Assembly (NCBI GenBank): GCA_027886175.1
Contig: JAJNNQ010000023.1
Coordinates: 2,962,501 to 3,026,500 of the forward strand
Length of the DNA: 64,000 nucleotides
Source: Phylloscopus collybita
Lineage: Eukaryota; Chordata; Aves; Passeriformes; Phylloscopidae
Direction of reading: 5' to 3'
The translations under genes were made by a program, and so were the position numbers. Within the stretch, counting starts at the first letter, position 1, and each line of letters opens with the position of its first letter. Below, in pieces: positions 1 to 10,179 of the stretch. The notes under the pieces are model-generated. The model was not told the DNA's origin, did not search any database, and was given only the letters and a program-made list of their open reading frames with translations.

Positions 1-283
1 AGCAGAAAGCCACCCCGGGGGTGCCTTCCTGGAGCAGTGACTTCAGTGCCGCGCTGGGGGCAGCCAGCAGCACGTGTGGGACAAGGATTAGTCACGGATG
101 TTCTGCTTGGATGTGCACTCAAAGGCCCTGGGAGCTGGGACATTGCCTGCCTGGCCCTTCCTAGCACTGCTCAGCAGCAACAGGGACAGCTGGTTGTGGC
201 ACAGGTGAGGCTGGCAGGCTGTGACACCGTCCTGCTGCTTGAAGTACGGTGTCACACACACCCTGCCCACCCCACTGGGCTGC

Positions 284-1088
284 TGTGCTGGCTCAGTTTC
301 TGGGGAGCTTTTGGGGGGGAAATACTTCAGGGGATAGGGTAAAAGATTCAAAAGAGGCTTTTACCTCAGGGTGTGTTGGAGAGGATGAAGTAGCTAGGCC
401 CTGCAGAGATGATTTATTAGTAAAAGATTCTAAAAGTATGAAACCCACAAGAGGAATAGAATTAAAAGCAAAGTTTGAACTGTAAGTTGCTGGACAAGAA
501 GAAGGTGATTAGGCAGCTGGAAGGACTTGGCTGAGTGAATCAGTAACACCCCTGCCAAGACAAAAGGATGAATAAAGGGTTGGACCTTCTCAGGTATCAG
601 GGATAAGGTGGGTTTCACAGGTTTTGGTATGTAGAGTAGTATTGTAATGTTGTAGTTCCCATAGGCTGTATGTAGATTCTGTAGGTTTTGTATCTTAAGG
701 TCATTGGTTAATGCTCATTAGAATATTCACGATAGAAAGGGTTAAAGTGGAATGTAACAAGGAGCTCGGCCTCTTTGCACCCTCTCTTTGCACCCTCTCT
801 TTGCACCCTCTCTTTTCGCCCCACTCTTTGCGCGCCTTCCCTTGGATCCTCTTGGACTTTGCACTGGATCCCTGGACCCTTCCCCAGTCAGGCTGCCTCT
901 CCACGACCAATAAAGCACGTGTTCCAAAGAGTATCCTGATCTTCAGATCATCTCTCTCGCTGGACAACCAGCCTGCTTTCTAATAAGGGTGTATTTCCAA
1001 GGCTTTATTCCCAAAGGGGGCAAAGAGACCGAACAAGGAGGAGCACGGGTTTTTGGGGGAAATGGTTTTTCCCCAGAAGAATACAACA
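284..1088 (-). mobile_element. Endogenous retrovirus solo LTR (family A), interrupted by a younger LTR
   Basis: Left part 284-373 and right part about 986-1088 match, in order, the ends of two uninterrupted copies at 23776-24072 and 52135-52428. Edges are TGTGCTGGCTCAG and ATACAACA, so the minus strand reads TG...CA. GCTGC flanks both sides (279-283 and 1089-1093), a 5-bp target duplication. The minus strand carries AATAAA (TTTATT on + near 1000). Compared with the other copies about 110 bp is missing from the right part. The family name is not known to me. Confidence 0.8.
374..985 (+). mobile_element. Endogenous retrovirus solo LTR (family B) nested in the family A LTR
   Basis: A 612-bp unit from TGTTGGAGAGG to CTTTCTAATA is flanked by AGGGTG on both sides (368-373 and 986-991), a 6-bp target duplication. 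The host sequence resumes on either side. CCAATAAAG near 909 is a plausible poly(A) signal. A short tandem array of CTCTTTGCACC units occurs near 774-818. The same element is present inverted at 5668-6272. There is no coding sequence. Confidence 0.85.
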
Positions 1089-2250
1089 GCTGCTGGCATC
1101 TGGAGCTCCACAGCCTTGCAGCAGCATCATCAGTGTGAGGATGGAATTATGGCCAGAGCAGGCCAGTGCACCCCAAACTGATGTCAAGTGGCAGCAAAAA
1201 TGGCTTTTGAGTGATAATTACTGGGGAGCCCTGGTGTGGGTGTGAGCGTCGAAGCTTCACGACAGCAAGAGGCCGTGGGCTGGGCTGCACTTTGGAGCTG
1301 ATGCTTGGAAAGTCTTCCAGCAGCGCAGAGCTGGCAGTTCTGAGCTGCAGTGTGTGTGTTTGTGCTGTGCATGTGCACAAACAAAGCTGCTGCCTCAGCC
1401 CTGGCACCGCCTGCTCTCGTCTACAGACACCCGAGGACAGAAGGGGGAATTGGTGCAGCTCCAAGGGGAGCTGGGCTGTAGGGAATCATCCACACTGACA
1501 GACACAGCACATTTGTTCAAGCTTGTTTTCCTTCGGCTCTAATTATATACTTTTCCACTTTTCTGGTGAGAGACCTTGCAAATTTTTAATTTTTTTTTTT
1601 TTTTTTTCGAGTTAAAAAAAAAAAAAAAATCAAACGAGCAGTTCAGTCCCTTCAGTTTACATTGCAGTAAATATTTATGACTCCATATAACTGCAGCTCA
1701 ATTTCCCCTTGTTTCGGGTCCAAATTTTCCCCTCTGCACATCTGGCCTTGCACCCAGAAGCTTTTATTCCTGTAAGAGATAAATTGGGGTTGGGATGACT
1801 GAGCAGTGGTTGCAAGTGAAGCATTGCAGAAGGGCCTCGGTTGCTTTGGGCTCTTTGCCACCCTAAACAAAGGAAGGGGTGACGTGAATTTCCATAGCCA
1901 CCAACTCCTGGGATCCAGAGAGCTCCACGTGTTGCCTTGGGGTCTGCAGGGAGGGTAGGAACCTGCAGAACTGATGCTGGCCTCTCTTGGAAGCTTCAGT
2001 TTCTTGTCCCTCTGGAAGTGGTGGTGTGGCACTGGCATCCAGCAGTGCTGGGTGAGCAGCAGTTCCAGGGATTTGGGGCTGTGGGGATGGATTTGTTCAG
2101 ACCTGCTGGGTAGTCCCAGGTAAGCCCCTGGGGTGGGATTGACAAATCCCTCCCCAGCTCTCCTGGAGCCCTTTCAGGGATTGGAAGGGGACCCTGAGAT
2201 CTCCCTGGAGCCTTCTCCAGGTCATCCCCAGCTCTCCCAGAAGCCACAGC
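1089..2250. other. Flank without recognised genes
   Basis: Apart from the hairpin near 1600, this stretch is mixed unique sequence in which I see no exon or classified repeat. It is upstream of the isoform-3 promoter, and by comparison with the human gene may be intron of a longer isoform-1 transcript. Confidence 0.4.
1590..1629. repeat. Poly(T)-poly(A) snap-back hairpin
   Basis: About 18 T residues, a six-base spacer CGAGTT and about 16 A residues form a nearly perfect inverted repeat. It could be two LINE/SINE tails joined or a slippage product. Confidence 0.8.
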
Positions 2251-2443
2251 AGATGGACCAGTGTGGGCTGGGGATGCAGGAGGAAGGAGATGCAGGAGAA
2301 GGAAGATGGTCCAAAGCTGCAGACTGTGATGCAAGCCTGTGAGCTTCTGCTCAGGGCACAAGCTCTAGCACCCCACTTCCCCTGATGTCACTGCACTGCC
2401 ACACTGCCCAGGGCACCCCAGAGGTCTCTGGTGCCTGGGATTA
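2251..2443. repeat. Segmental duplicate, copy 1 (partner 3750-3918)
   Basis: The segment starting GGACCAGTGTGGGCT and ending GGTGCCTGGGATTA recurs 1.5 kb downstream in the same orientation with a few indels, including a stretch missing in the second copy. No coding potential is apparent. It may be a local duplication or two members of an unclassified interspersed repeat. Confidence 0.8.
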
Positions 2444-2454
2444 CCAACCAGAGC

Positions 2455-2860
2455 AGAGGGAGCAGCCCTTGGAGCATCTCCTGGTCTCCTCTGGACTCTC
2501 TCCTGCACTCCACATCCTTCCTGTGTTCATGGCCCCAGAGCTGGAGGCAGCTCTGTAGGAAGGGGTCTCAGGAGAGTGGAACAGAAGGGCAGAATCCCCT
2601 CCCTTGACCTGCTGCTCACAATTCTTGCACTGCAGCCCAGGTCACATTTAGCTCTCTGGGCCAGCAGTGCACCTTGCTGGGTTCTGTGGAGCTTCTCATC
2701 AACCAACACCACCAGGAGCAGTCCTGATCCCTTCTCTACCCAGCCTGTGCTTGGGATTGCCCTGACCCAGGTGCAGGATGTTGCCCTTGGCCCTGCTGAA
2801 CTTTCTGGGGGTCACATGGGCCCATCCAGCCTGTCCAGGGCCCTCTGGATGATCCCACCC
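2455..2860 (-). mobile_element. CR1 LINE fragment (minus strand)
   Basis: Phrases typical of antisense avian CR1 are visible: CCAGAGCTGGAGGCAGCTCT, TGCAGGATGTTGCCCTTGGC, and GCCTGTCCAGGGCCCTCTGG. The order fits the minus strand. The fragment is diverged and truncated, and no open reverse transcriptase frame remains. Confidence 0.7.
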
Positions 2861-3076
2861 CTGCAGCGTGTCTGCTGCGCCGGTTAGGAACGGCGTGTCA
2901 GGGAAGTTAACTCCCACTTCATTTTCCTACAACTGTACCTGATGAATTTGGAGGAGAGAAATATTTGCTGACATTTGCCATGTGGAGCAGTGCTGTGTTC
3001 ACAGCTCAGCCAGAAAACAGCCCCAGAGCAGTTGGAGTGGAAGGAATCGAGATCGTGTTCCTCTCGGGCAGCCAGC

Positions 3077-3214
3077 TGTGCTCTGTGCTTTGATTCGTTT
3101 CCAGCCTACAACTCAGTTTTTTGCTAAAGAGGAAGGAACTTCCCTGGCAAGGGGAACACAAGGAGAGGGTCCATGAGGAGGTAGAGTTGACTGATTTAGC
3201 TAAAACAGCATATT
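3077..3214. repeat. Segmental duplicate, copy 1 (partner 4890-5026)
   Basis: A 138-bp segment beginning TGTGCTCTGTGCTTTGATT and ending near AAACAGCATATT recurs 1.8 kb downstream in the same orientation with only a handful of changes. It is not a CR1 or LTR pattern I recognise. Confidence 0.85.
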
Positions 3215-3749
3215 TTCCCTGGGTAGGTGAAGGCAGGGAGGACGATGCCTTCCAGCTGCGCTTCGGCAGCACCGCTCTGGCCCGGTGCTATTTGTGGCTC
3301 AGGTGCTTTGTTCACGAGAGGTCCCAAAGGGCTGGGAGGGGAGCAGGTGCCTCAGCTTTCCTGTTTGAGCCTTTGTGTGGCTGTGAGGCTGCCTGGAGCA
3401 GGGGCAGCCTGCCAGGGCCAGGGCAGGCAGGGCTTTTCCATCCAAAAAAGCGAGAGCGCAGCGGCCCCGCTTCTGCCTCGTCAGCAGCTGGCTGAGGATC
3501 AGCCACAACTTGTCTCGGTGCTTTTTGGAAGTGCAGGGCATAATTTGGAGAGGCAGGAAGTCAAGGCCAGCTCTCTGGGCTGTGTTAGGAAGGGGCACTC
3601 ACTGGGACCTTTGCAGGGACAGCTTGTCTTGTACTGTCCAAATGCTTCTCTTGGGTGGGGGGGACTCCTATCCAGATGTTGTTTGCAGCTGCTCAAGCCC
3701 CTTGTTCACCCATCATGTTGATGGTGGTAGCTGGGCCAGGAACCACAGT

Positions 3750-3918
3750 AGGTGGACCAGTGTGGGCTAGGGATGCAGGAGGAGGGAGATGAAGATGCAG
3801 GAGAAGGGAGGTGGTTCAAAGCCACAGATTGTGGTTTGAGCCTGTGAGCTTACCCTGATGTCACTGCACTGCCACACTGCCCAGGGCACCCCAGAGGTCT
3901 CTGGTGCCTGGGATTAAC
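3750..3918. repeat. Segmental duplicate, copy 2 (partner 2251-2443)
   Basis: Same orientation as 2251-2443. It shares GATGTCACTGCACTGCCACA and the following CCCAGGGCACCCCAGAGG block. The second copy lacks about 30 bp present in the first. Confidence 0.8.
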
Positions 3919-4889
3919 AAAAATAAAAATATTACAGTCTTACATGAAAATTTCAACGAGACAATTCTTGTCTTATTTGGTCCTCCCCTGATCAAGCCTT
4001 GCATTTTCCCTTTAATAGTTATGGATGTTCCTACTTCATAGCTTGGGAAAAGAGCAGCAGAGAACCTGAAAGCTGTGCCTGGAGCACTGCCTGTGAGTCC
4101 AGGGATCCTTCCCCTTCCCCAGGGGCACTGAAATGGGAAGATGTGAGGCCAAGGTGGGTGGAAGAGCTGAACACACATAGCTGTGGGCATGGTTTAAATT
4201 GGCATCATGGCTTCAGCAGGGACAGCAGGCTTTCAGCAGGCTTCACTAATTTGGAATGGTAGATATGACAACAGACCTTGCTGTTTCCCTCCCTTGACTT
4301 AGTACCTTGCCCTGAGGACCATCTCCTCTCTTTGTGCCCGCAGTCTGTGAGAGGACCAGCCTAGAAGCTGGTTTCTGTGAGGCTCTGGGTTAACCAGAGC
4401 AGTGGAGATAAACAAAAGGAATGGCAGGAGCCGGGGGCTCCCCAGTGGAGCGTGCATGATGCCTGTTACATAAGCAAATCCAGAGTGCTACAAAAACCAT
4501 TAGGTGTGTGAGGGGTTTTTTTTTTTCCTCAGGGGAGTGCTGTCAGAACTGTCACACAGCTGCAGCTCAGACGTGGGCACTGCCACTCACAGCACAGCCC
4601 TCCACGTGTCCCTGTGGCATCTGAGCAAACCGAGGCTGGGAAGCTCCTGTAAACCTTGCTCCAGCCCTTCAGCTTGTCCTGCACCTCTCTGTAGCCTCCT
4701 GGGATCCAGGCTGGGAGGGCAGCACTCCAGGCCCAGCTGGAAGTCTCCATTGACGATGGACAAGACTGATTCGGTGATCAGAATTCGATTTTATTTAGAT
4801 TTTTCAAAAGCTTATATCCTATTTCAGGAAGGTGAATAATTTTTCATTACAATAATCTGGTTAAAGATCATACAGACAACTTATAAGTC

Positions 4890-5026
4890 TGTGCTCTGTG
4901 CTTTGATTAATTTCCAGCCTACAACTCAGTTTTTGCTAAAGAGGAAGGAACTTCCCTGGCAAGGGGAACACAAGGAGAGGGTCCATGAGGGGGTAGAGTT
5001 GACTGATTTAGCTAAAACAGCATATT
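4890..5026. repeat. Segmental duplicate, copy 2 (partner 3077-3214)
   Basis: Nearly identical to the first copy; one T fewer in the T run and a few substitutions. It immediately precedes unrelated sequence leading into a CR1 tail. Confidence 0.85.
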
Positions 5027-5124
5027 ATTTACTCTCTGTCCTGTGTATTCCCACAGTGAGGGGGATGCACAACGTGCACTGCCGTGTCAGCATCCCTTCG
5101 GTGTGTGGTGAAATGTCCTCAAGG

Positions 5125-5335
5125 GACCAGGGCTGGCTTAGATTGGATATCAGGGAAAATTTCTTCACTGGGAAGGTGGTCTGGCATTGGAACAGGCTGC
5201 CCAAGGAGGTGTGGAATTACCATCCCTGGAAATGCTCAGAAGTCATGTGGGTGTGGCACCCAAGGCCGTGGTTTGGTGGTGAGCAGCTAATGCTTGGACT
5301 CAATGAACTCTTGGAGCTCTTCCCCAACCCTAATT
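5125..5335 (+). mobile_element. CR1 LINE 3' fragment (plus strand)
   Basis: Contains the CR1 3' landmarks in order: TTGGATATCAGG, AAATTTCTTCACTGGGA, GGAACAGGCTGCCCA, CATCCCTGGAAATG and TGGACTCAATGA. It is diverged and short. Confidence 0.8.
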
Positions 5336-5667
5336 CTGCTGGCATTCTGTGTTTGGAGCACAGAGGTGCCTTTCACTGCGGTGGAGCAGCTGTGGAGGGG
5401 TTAACTGGAGCCCGTGGTTGCGGCCTCATGGCTCTGGATGTGTCCTGAGATGAGGTCACAGGGATTTCTTCGGGCAGCCCTCTGTTCCCCTTTGTCTGAG
5501 GCACCGAACTGCTCACCCCAGCTGTGCAGCTCTCCTGCCAGAGCCTCCCCTGGGGACAAACCCTCGCTCCACACGTGTCCCTTCATCACACAGGGCCCTT
5601 TTCCTCAGCAGGGCAAAGCAGCAGAGGGTGCAGCTCTAGGTCACCAGCCAGCTTGGAGAGTCCCCTC

Positions 5668-6272
5668 TATTAGAAAGCACGCTGGTGGTGTCCAACGAGA
5701 GAGATGATCTGAAGACCAGGATGCTCTTTGGGACACGTGGTTTATTGGCCGTGGTTTATTGGTCGTGGTTTATTGGTCGTGGGGAGGCAGCCTAACTGGG
5801 GAAGAGTCCATAGGTCTAAAGGGACAGGGATCCAGGAGCAAGCAAGAGAGCAGGAGTGCAAAGAGGGCAAGAGAGAGATTTTACCTGTTACATTCCATTT
5901 TAACCCTTTCTATCGTGAGTATTCTAATGAGCATTGACCAATCACCTCAAAATACAAAACCTACAGAATCTACATACAGCCTATGGGAACTACAACATTA
6001 CAATACTACTCTGCATCCCAAAATCCTGAAAAACCACCTTTTCCCTGATACCTGAGAAGGTCCAACCCTTTATTCATCCTTTTGTCCTGGCAGGGGTGTC
6101 GTTGACTCACCCAGCCAAGTCTTTTCAGCTAACCGAATCACCTTCTTCCTGCCCAGCCTCTTACAGTTCAAATTTTGCTTTTAATTCTATTCCTCTTGTA
6201 GGTTTCATACTCTTAGAATCTTTTACTAATAAATCATCTCTGCAGGGCCTAGCAACTTCATCCTCTCCAACA
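5668..6272 (-). mobile_element. Endogenous retrovirus solo LTR (family B), inverted copy
   Basis: The reverse complement of the family B LTR at 374-985, from ATTAGAAAGCAC to TCTCCAACA. CCCTC (or CCCTCT, depending on where the edge is placed) occurs on both flanks (about 5663-5668 and 6273-6278). The poly(A)-signal region GACCAATAAACCAC, read on the minus strand, is present three times in tandem at 5748-5785, where the other copy has one. No internal retroviral genes. Confidence 0.85.
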
Positions 6273-6362
6273 CCCTCTGCCAGCACAGCTCCGTGATCCC
6301 ACTCTGGGCAGCGAGAAGTTAAAGCAGGAGGGCTGCTCCCAGCTCAGGTGCCTGATTCCTGC

Positions 6363-6366
<4 letters not shown>

Positions 6367-6393
<27 letters not shown>
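6367..6393. repeat. (AC)n microsatellite
   Basis: 27 bp of uninterrupted AC dinucleotide, about 13 units. Confidence 0.95.
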
Positions 6394-7242
6394 GGGCACT
6401 TGTGTAACGCTGTCATGTGGGCTCTGGGCAGCCTGGCACGGGGCTGAGGGGCTCCCACGTGCTCCCAGCAGAGCTGCGTGTTGCTCACAGGGGAAGGAGC
6501 GAGCGTGGGTGCCTTGAGTGCACAGCTGAGGAATGTAGTGGAGTGACACTTGATTGAGTTGGACCACTTGATTGGACCTGCGTTTCCTGATGTGAAAATG
6601 CTTCACTAAACATAATTTGATTTAGGAATGCTGCGCTCTGCTGCACTGTCCTCCCTCTGTGCTCTCCTCCCGGATACCCAGTGGTGCTGATAGCTGAGAT
6701 AACCTGTAAAAGAACCAGCTGAATCCCCATTTTTCCTGCCTCTCCAGCCACCTGGGTCTTGATGGGTTAAAGTCTGGAGGCTAAAATGCATGCTGCCCCC
6801 ATCCCTTCTTCCTTTCCATTCACCTTCTTCCTTTCTCCACACTTCCCCTGGAGGGGTTTTTCCCTTCCTCTCCAGCCTCTGGAGCTTGGCCATGAGGCTT
6901 GCTGGAGGCAGTGCAGTGGGGTTTGTGCTCCACCGGCCTGTGCAGCTCCCCCGCGCCCTTGTTTTGTGTTCAGCACCTTTGAGGTCCCGAGCAGGAAGCG
7001 TGGTCTGAGCCTGTTAATGGGAAAACGTCGCTTATTGTCCCCTCCAGCGCCTTGGGCTGTGGCAGCAGCAGAGCCCAGCTAGCAAACGGTGAATGAAGGG
7101 GATTTGGGAAGGGATCTGAGCTCCTCTGCCCAGGGAAAAACGTGCTGGGGGAGAGAAAGGCATTGGAGAGAAACTTCCCCAAGGGCTGGGATGTCCTGGG
7201 GTTGTGTACCTCCGGCTCCCTGCTGCCTGCTGGGGTGTGCAG

Positions 7243-7604
7243 GGCTGGCCCTGGGGCTGGGCTGGCCCCACAGCTGGGTACTGGCCCTAGGGCTGAGTGC
7301 TGGCCCCACAGCTGGATGCTGGCCCTGGGGCTGGGTGTTGGCGCCACAGCTGGATGCTGGCCCCACAGCTGGGCTGGCCCCACAGCTGGGGGCTGGCCCC
7401 ACAGCTGGGTGCTGGCCCCATAGCTGGGTGGTGGCCCTGGGGATGGGCTGGCCCCACAACTAGATGCTGGCCCCACAGCTGGGTGCTGGCCCTGGGGCTG
7501 AGCTGGCCCCACAACTGGGTGCTGGCCCCACAACTGGGCTGGCCCCATAACTGGGTGCTGGCCCCACAACTGGGTGCTGGCCCCACAGCTGGGTGCTGGC
7601 TGTG
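7243..7604 (+). repeat. Minisatellite, unit about 21-22 bp (GGCCCCACAGCTGGGTGCT)
   Basis: About 17 imperfect units alternate GCTGGCCCCACAGCTGGG with GCTGGCCCTGGGGCTGGG variants. The array creates long spurious reading frames on both strands. It lies about 1 kb upstream of the isoform-3 promoter region. Confidence 0.92.
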
Positions 7605-8079
7605 CTCCTCCCTCTGCTCTGAGGATGCCTCAGCTGCATCGGCTGCTGAGCAGGAGGAACCCTCAGTGCTGAAGGGTGGCAGGATGTAAGCCCAGGCTGC
7701 CCAAAGGTTTCTGCAGCGCCTGCAGCCTTTCCTTGTTGGTTTATTCATCCAGCTGGGCAGTGACCTGTCCTCCTGCCCCGTGGCGTGACAGCAGTGCCAG
7801 GCTGTGTCACAGCCGCCACTCTCGGATTTTTCCGTGTGAACTTGTGAGCTTTTTTTGGGGCAAAACCTGTCCCTTGGGCCGTGCTGGTCACACGGGGGTG
7901 GTGTCAGCACACCTGGCTTGTGGAACAGCTCTGCCTTCCCTCCTCGCCTCGCCTTGCCAGGGGGGGCCGAGCAATTTCTTTGCCAGCTCCGGGGATGGAG
8001 GCTGTGCCCTTGCATCTGCCTGGGTGATTACGGACAGGAATCGGTGCCGGGTGACTCGGGAGGGTGGTGCAGGGTGTTG

Positions 8080-9255
8080 GGGCAGCGGGCAGCCCCTGCT
8101 GGAGGTGCTAACGCCGTGTCCCCGCTGCCTGCCCGGGCCGGCGGCCAAGTGGAAGTTTCCGTGTGCGCCAGCCCATCTCCGCACATCCATCCCTCCGGGC
8201 ACAGCAGCATCGGGCACCAGGCTCTCTGCAGGGCTCCTCTCCTCCCTCTGCTCCCTGTCCGGGCATCACACGGAGGGAAAAAAAACCCAAAAAATCTCTC
8301 CAACCAAACCCCACCTTCAACTCCACCGCCGCACCGGGGAGAAGACCCAGAGTTCCTGCCCGGGGCAGAGACTTTTTCACTCTGGCTCCTGGCAGGCTCG
8401 GGAATCGTGCTGCTGGCTGCTTTGCGGTGGGGAGGAGGGAGAAGCGGTGCCAGGGCCGGCGGGGAAGCCCCCGAGGGGCTGCGCAGGAGCGGGCAGCGTG
8501 TGCCGGGCTGGGAGCAGCGGCAGCGGCAGCAGCAGCAGCAGCCCGTGATGCTGAGCCTGGAATGAAGTCAGCCTTCATCAGCCGAATAGTTTATGCATGA
8601 ATCGAAACTTCAGACCTGGCAAAAAGGGAGGGGAGCGTGCGGGATCTGCGCTCTTTTAAAACGCTGGAGCCAAGGAAGGAGGAGGGGACAGAGGAAATAG
8701 CAGGAAAATCGGGCCGGGGAAGTGGGGAGAGAGAGATTTGAGAAGCTGGATGAGTTGTTCGCTCTGTTGTTGTGAGGAGCCAAGTTCCTTAAGCATCTCC
8801 TGGTGGATATTAAGAGGGAGCTGTGGAGGCTGGAGCGTTCCCCCGGACACTCGCATGCTGTAGCTTTAAGACTGTTTTACAGAGGACTCGGGATTTCCAG
8901 TTTTTCCTGCGCCTGCTGGAGTATTTCAGGGAGTTACAGGATTTTTCGGGTCATGTACCCCCTTTTCCTTTCTCCTTCCTCCTTTCTCTTTCTCTCTTGC
9001 TCTTCTTTTTCGTTTCAAAGAGACAAAGCTACTTCAGTTTGGAGCACAAACATATGATCAGCACATGGAAATGTGGTAATTTGGATGCATTCATGATTGC
9101 AACAGATTGAAGAAATTAGACCAGACAAAGAGCTTTTTTTGGAAGAAGAGGAGGAGGAGGCAAGGCAAGGAGGGAGGGAGAGTGGGGGAAAGAAGGGGAC
9201 GCCACCGAAAAAAGGGACGGCCGTGACACGCGGATGCTAAATATATCCCGTAGTA
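8080..9255 (+). promoter_or_regulatory. SEPTIN9: Putative promoter and 5' leader of the isoform-3 transcript
   Basis: The kilobase before the MERDRIS exon is GC- and CpG-enriched at 8080-8560, then becomes purine- or pyrimidine-rich without interspersed repeats. A TTTTAAAA stretch near 8652 could act as a weak TATA-like element, but the transcription start cannot be placed from sequence. The segment contains a CAG/CGG triplet run at 8514-8542 and several short upstream ATGs, including 9234. Assignment as promoter is inferred from position upstream of a first exon. Confidence 0.55.
8514..8542 (+). repeat. CAG/CGG trinucleotide run
   Basis: GCAGCGGCAGCGG is followed by five uninterrupted CAG units ending at 8541. 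It lies in the GC-rich segment upstream of the isoform-3 first exon and could be transcribed in its leader if initiation is upstream of 8514. Confidence 0.85.
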
Positions 9256-9277
9256 ATGGAGAGGGACCGGATTTCAG
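9256..9277 (+). CDS. SEPTIN9: SEPTIN9 alternative first coding exon, isoform-3 type (MERDRIS)
   Basis: The ATG at 9256 opens seven codons, MERDRIS, plus one base (G) of a split codon, followed by a GTAGGC donor at 9278. Joined to the shared exon at 55758 the split codon becomes GCT and the protein reads ...RIS-ALKRSFEVEEV. From recalled human isoforms, isoform 3 (568 aa) starts with this same 7-residue leader and isoform 1 (586 aa) with 25 residues; the difference of 18 fits. The start has G at -3 and +4, and an in-frame TAA lies at 9238-9240. Septin 9 is a filament-forming GTPase of the cytoskeleton that binds actin and microtubules; this exon only sets the N terminus. The intron to the shared exon is 46,480 bp. 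An out-of-frame ATG at 9234 overlaps this start. Confidence 0.92.
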
Positions 9278-9808
9278 GTAGGCTATTGATCTTTTAACAT
9301 GTTATATTCCGCCCCTGCCCTCCTGCCATTGCAGCAGCTTCTGCACTTTGAGAAAAGGAACAGCCCCGCTCCGGGTGGATTTCAGCCGATTCCTTTATTT
9401 ATTTCCCTTTTTTTAATTATTATTATTTTTTTTTTCTGCAGTGATTCCCTTCTGCATTTCTTTTTTTTTTTTTTTTCCTTCCTTTTTTTTTTTTTTTTTT
9501 TTCCCATCCTCCTGAGCCCCTGGAGACAGACGGTGATTCCAGCAGAAGCCGGGAGGGGGGCGAAAGGGGGGAAGCAGAGGGAGGGGAGTGGGGGGGGGGG
9601 GCGGAAAGAAGGAACTGCTTTCCAGGTCTGGATTTCATTTGAGCCCCTCTCTCCCCCCCTGGGCTCCCATGTGCCGCACGGCGCGGGGGGATGAATGCTG
9701 AGCCTGTTAGCTCAGAGCTGCGAGCCGGGGAGAGAGAGGGAGGCAGGAAAATCGCCGAGCTCTTGGCATGGAGACGCGGTTCTGCTCTGAAGGTTGGCTC
9801 CTGGCTGC

Positions 9809-9821
9809 GTGTGTGTGTGTG

Positions 9822-9872
<51 letters not shown>

Positions 9873-9885
9873 GTCTGTGTGTTGT
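9809..9885 (+). repeat. (TG)n microsatellite
   Basis: Two TG runs separated by CTC, about 70 bp in all, in the first 600 bp of the intron after the MERDRIS exon. A T-rich low-complexity tract lies just upstream at 9415-9503, and a G-run (about 10 G) near 9591-9600. Confidence 0.93.
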
Positions 9886-10179
9886 GGCGGAGCTTTTCCC
9901 GCTTGCCCAAACTCTCTTCCCTGGGTTGTTTTTGCCCTCCCATCTCTCCTGGCTGGGCTGGAGCTGCCTGCGTGTTTGTTCCATGGCTGGTCCCGGCTTT
10001 CTGCTGGGCTTCACCTTGCTGGCCGTGCCTGGGGGGAGAGGCTGGAGGGAGGGCAAGGCAGAGCAGGGAATGATTCCATTGAATTCCCCCGCAATTCCCG
10101 CCCAGTGGCGCGGGGCTGAGCGGTTCCAAGAGCTGCTCCAGGGTCCGTGGAGCTGCTGGGGTGGGGGTGGCTGCGGCTG

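Noticed and set aside
1..9255. Search for the human isoform-1 first exon (25-residue leader)
   Set aside because: No sequence encoding a leader of that type with a phase-1 donor was seen; it is probably left of the window.
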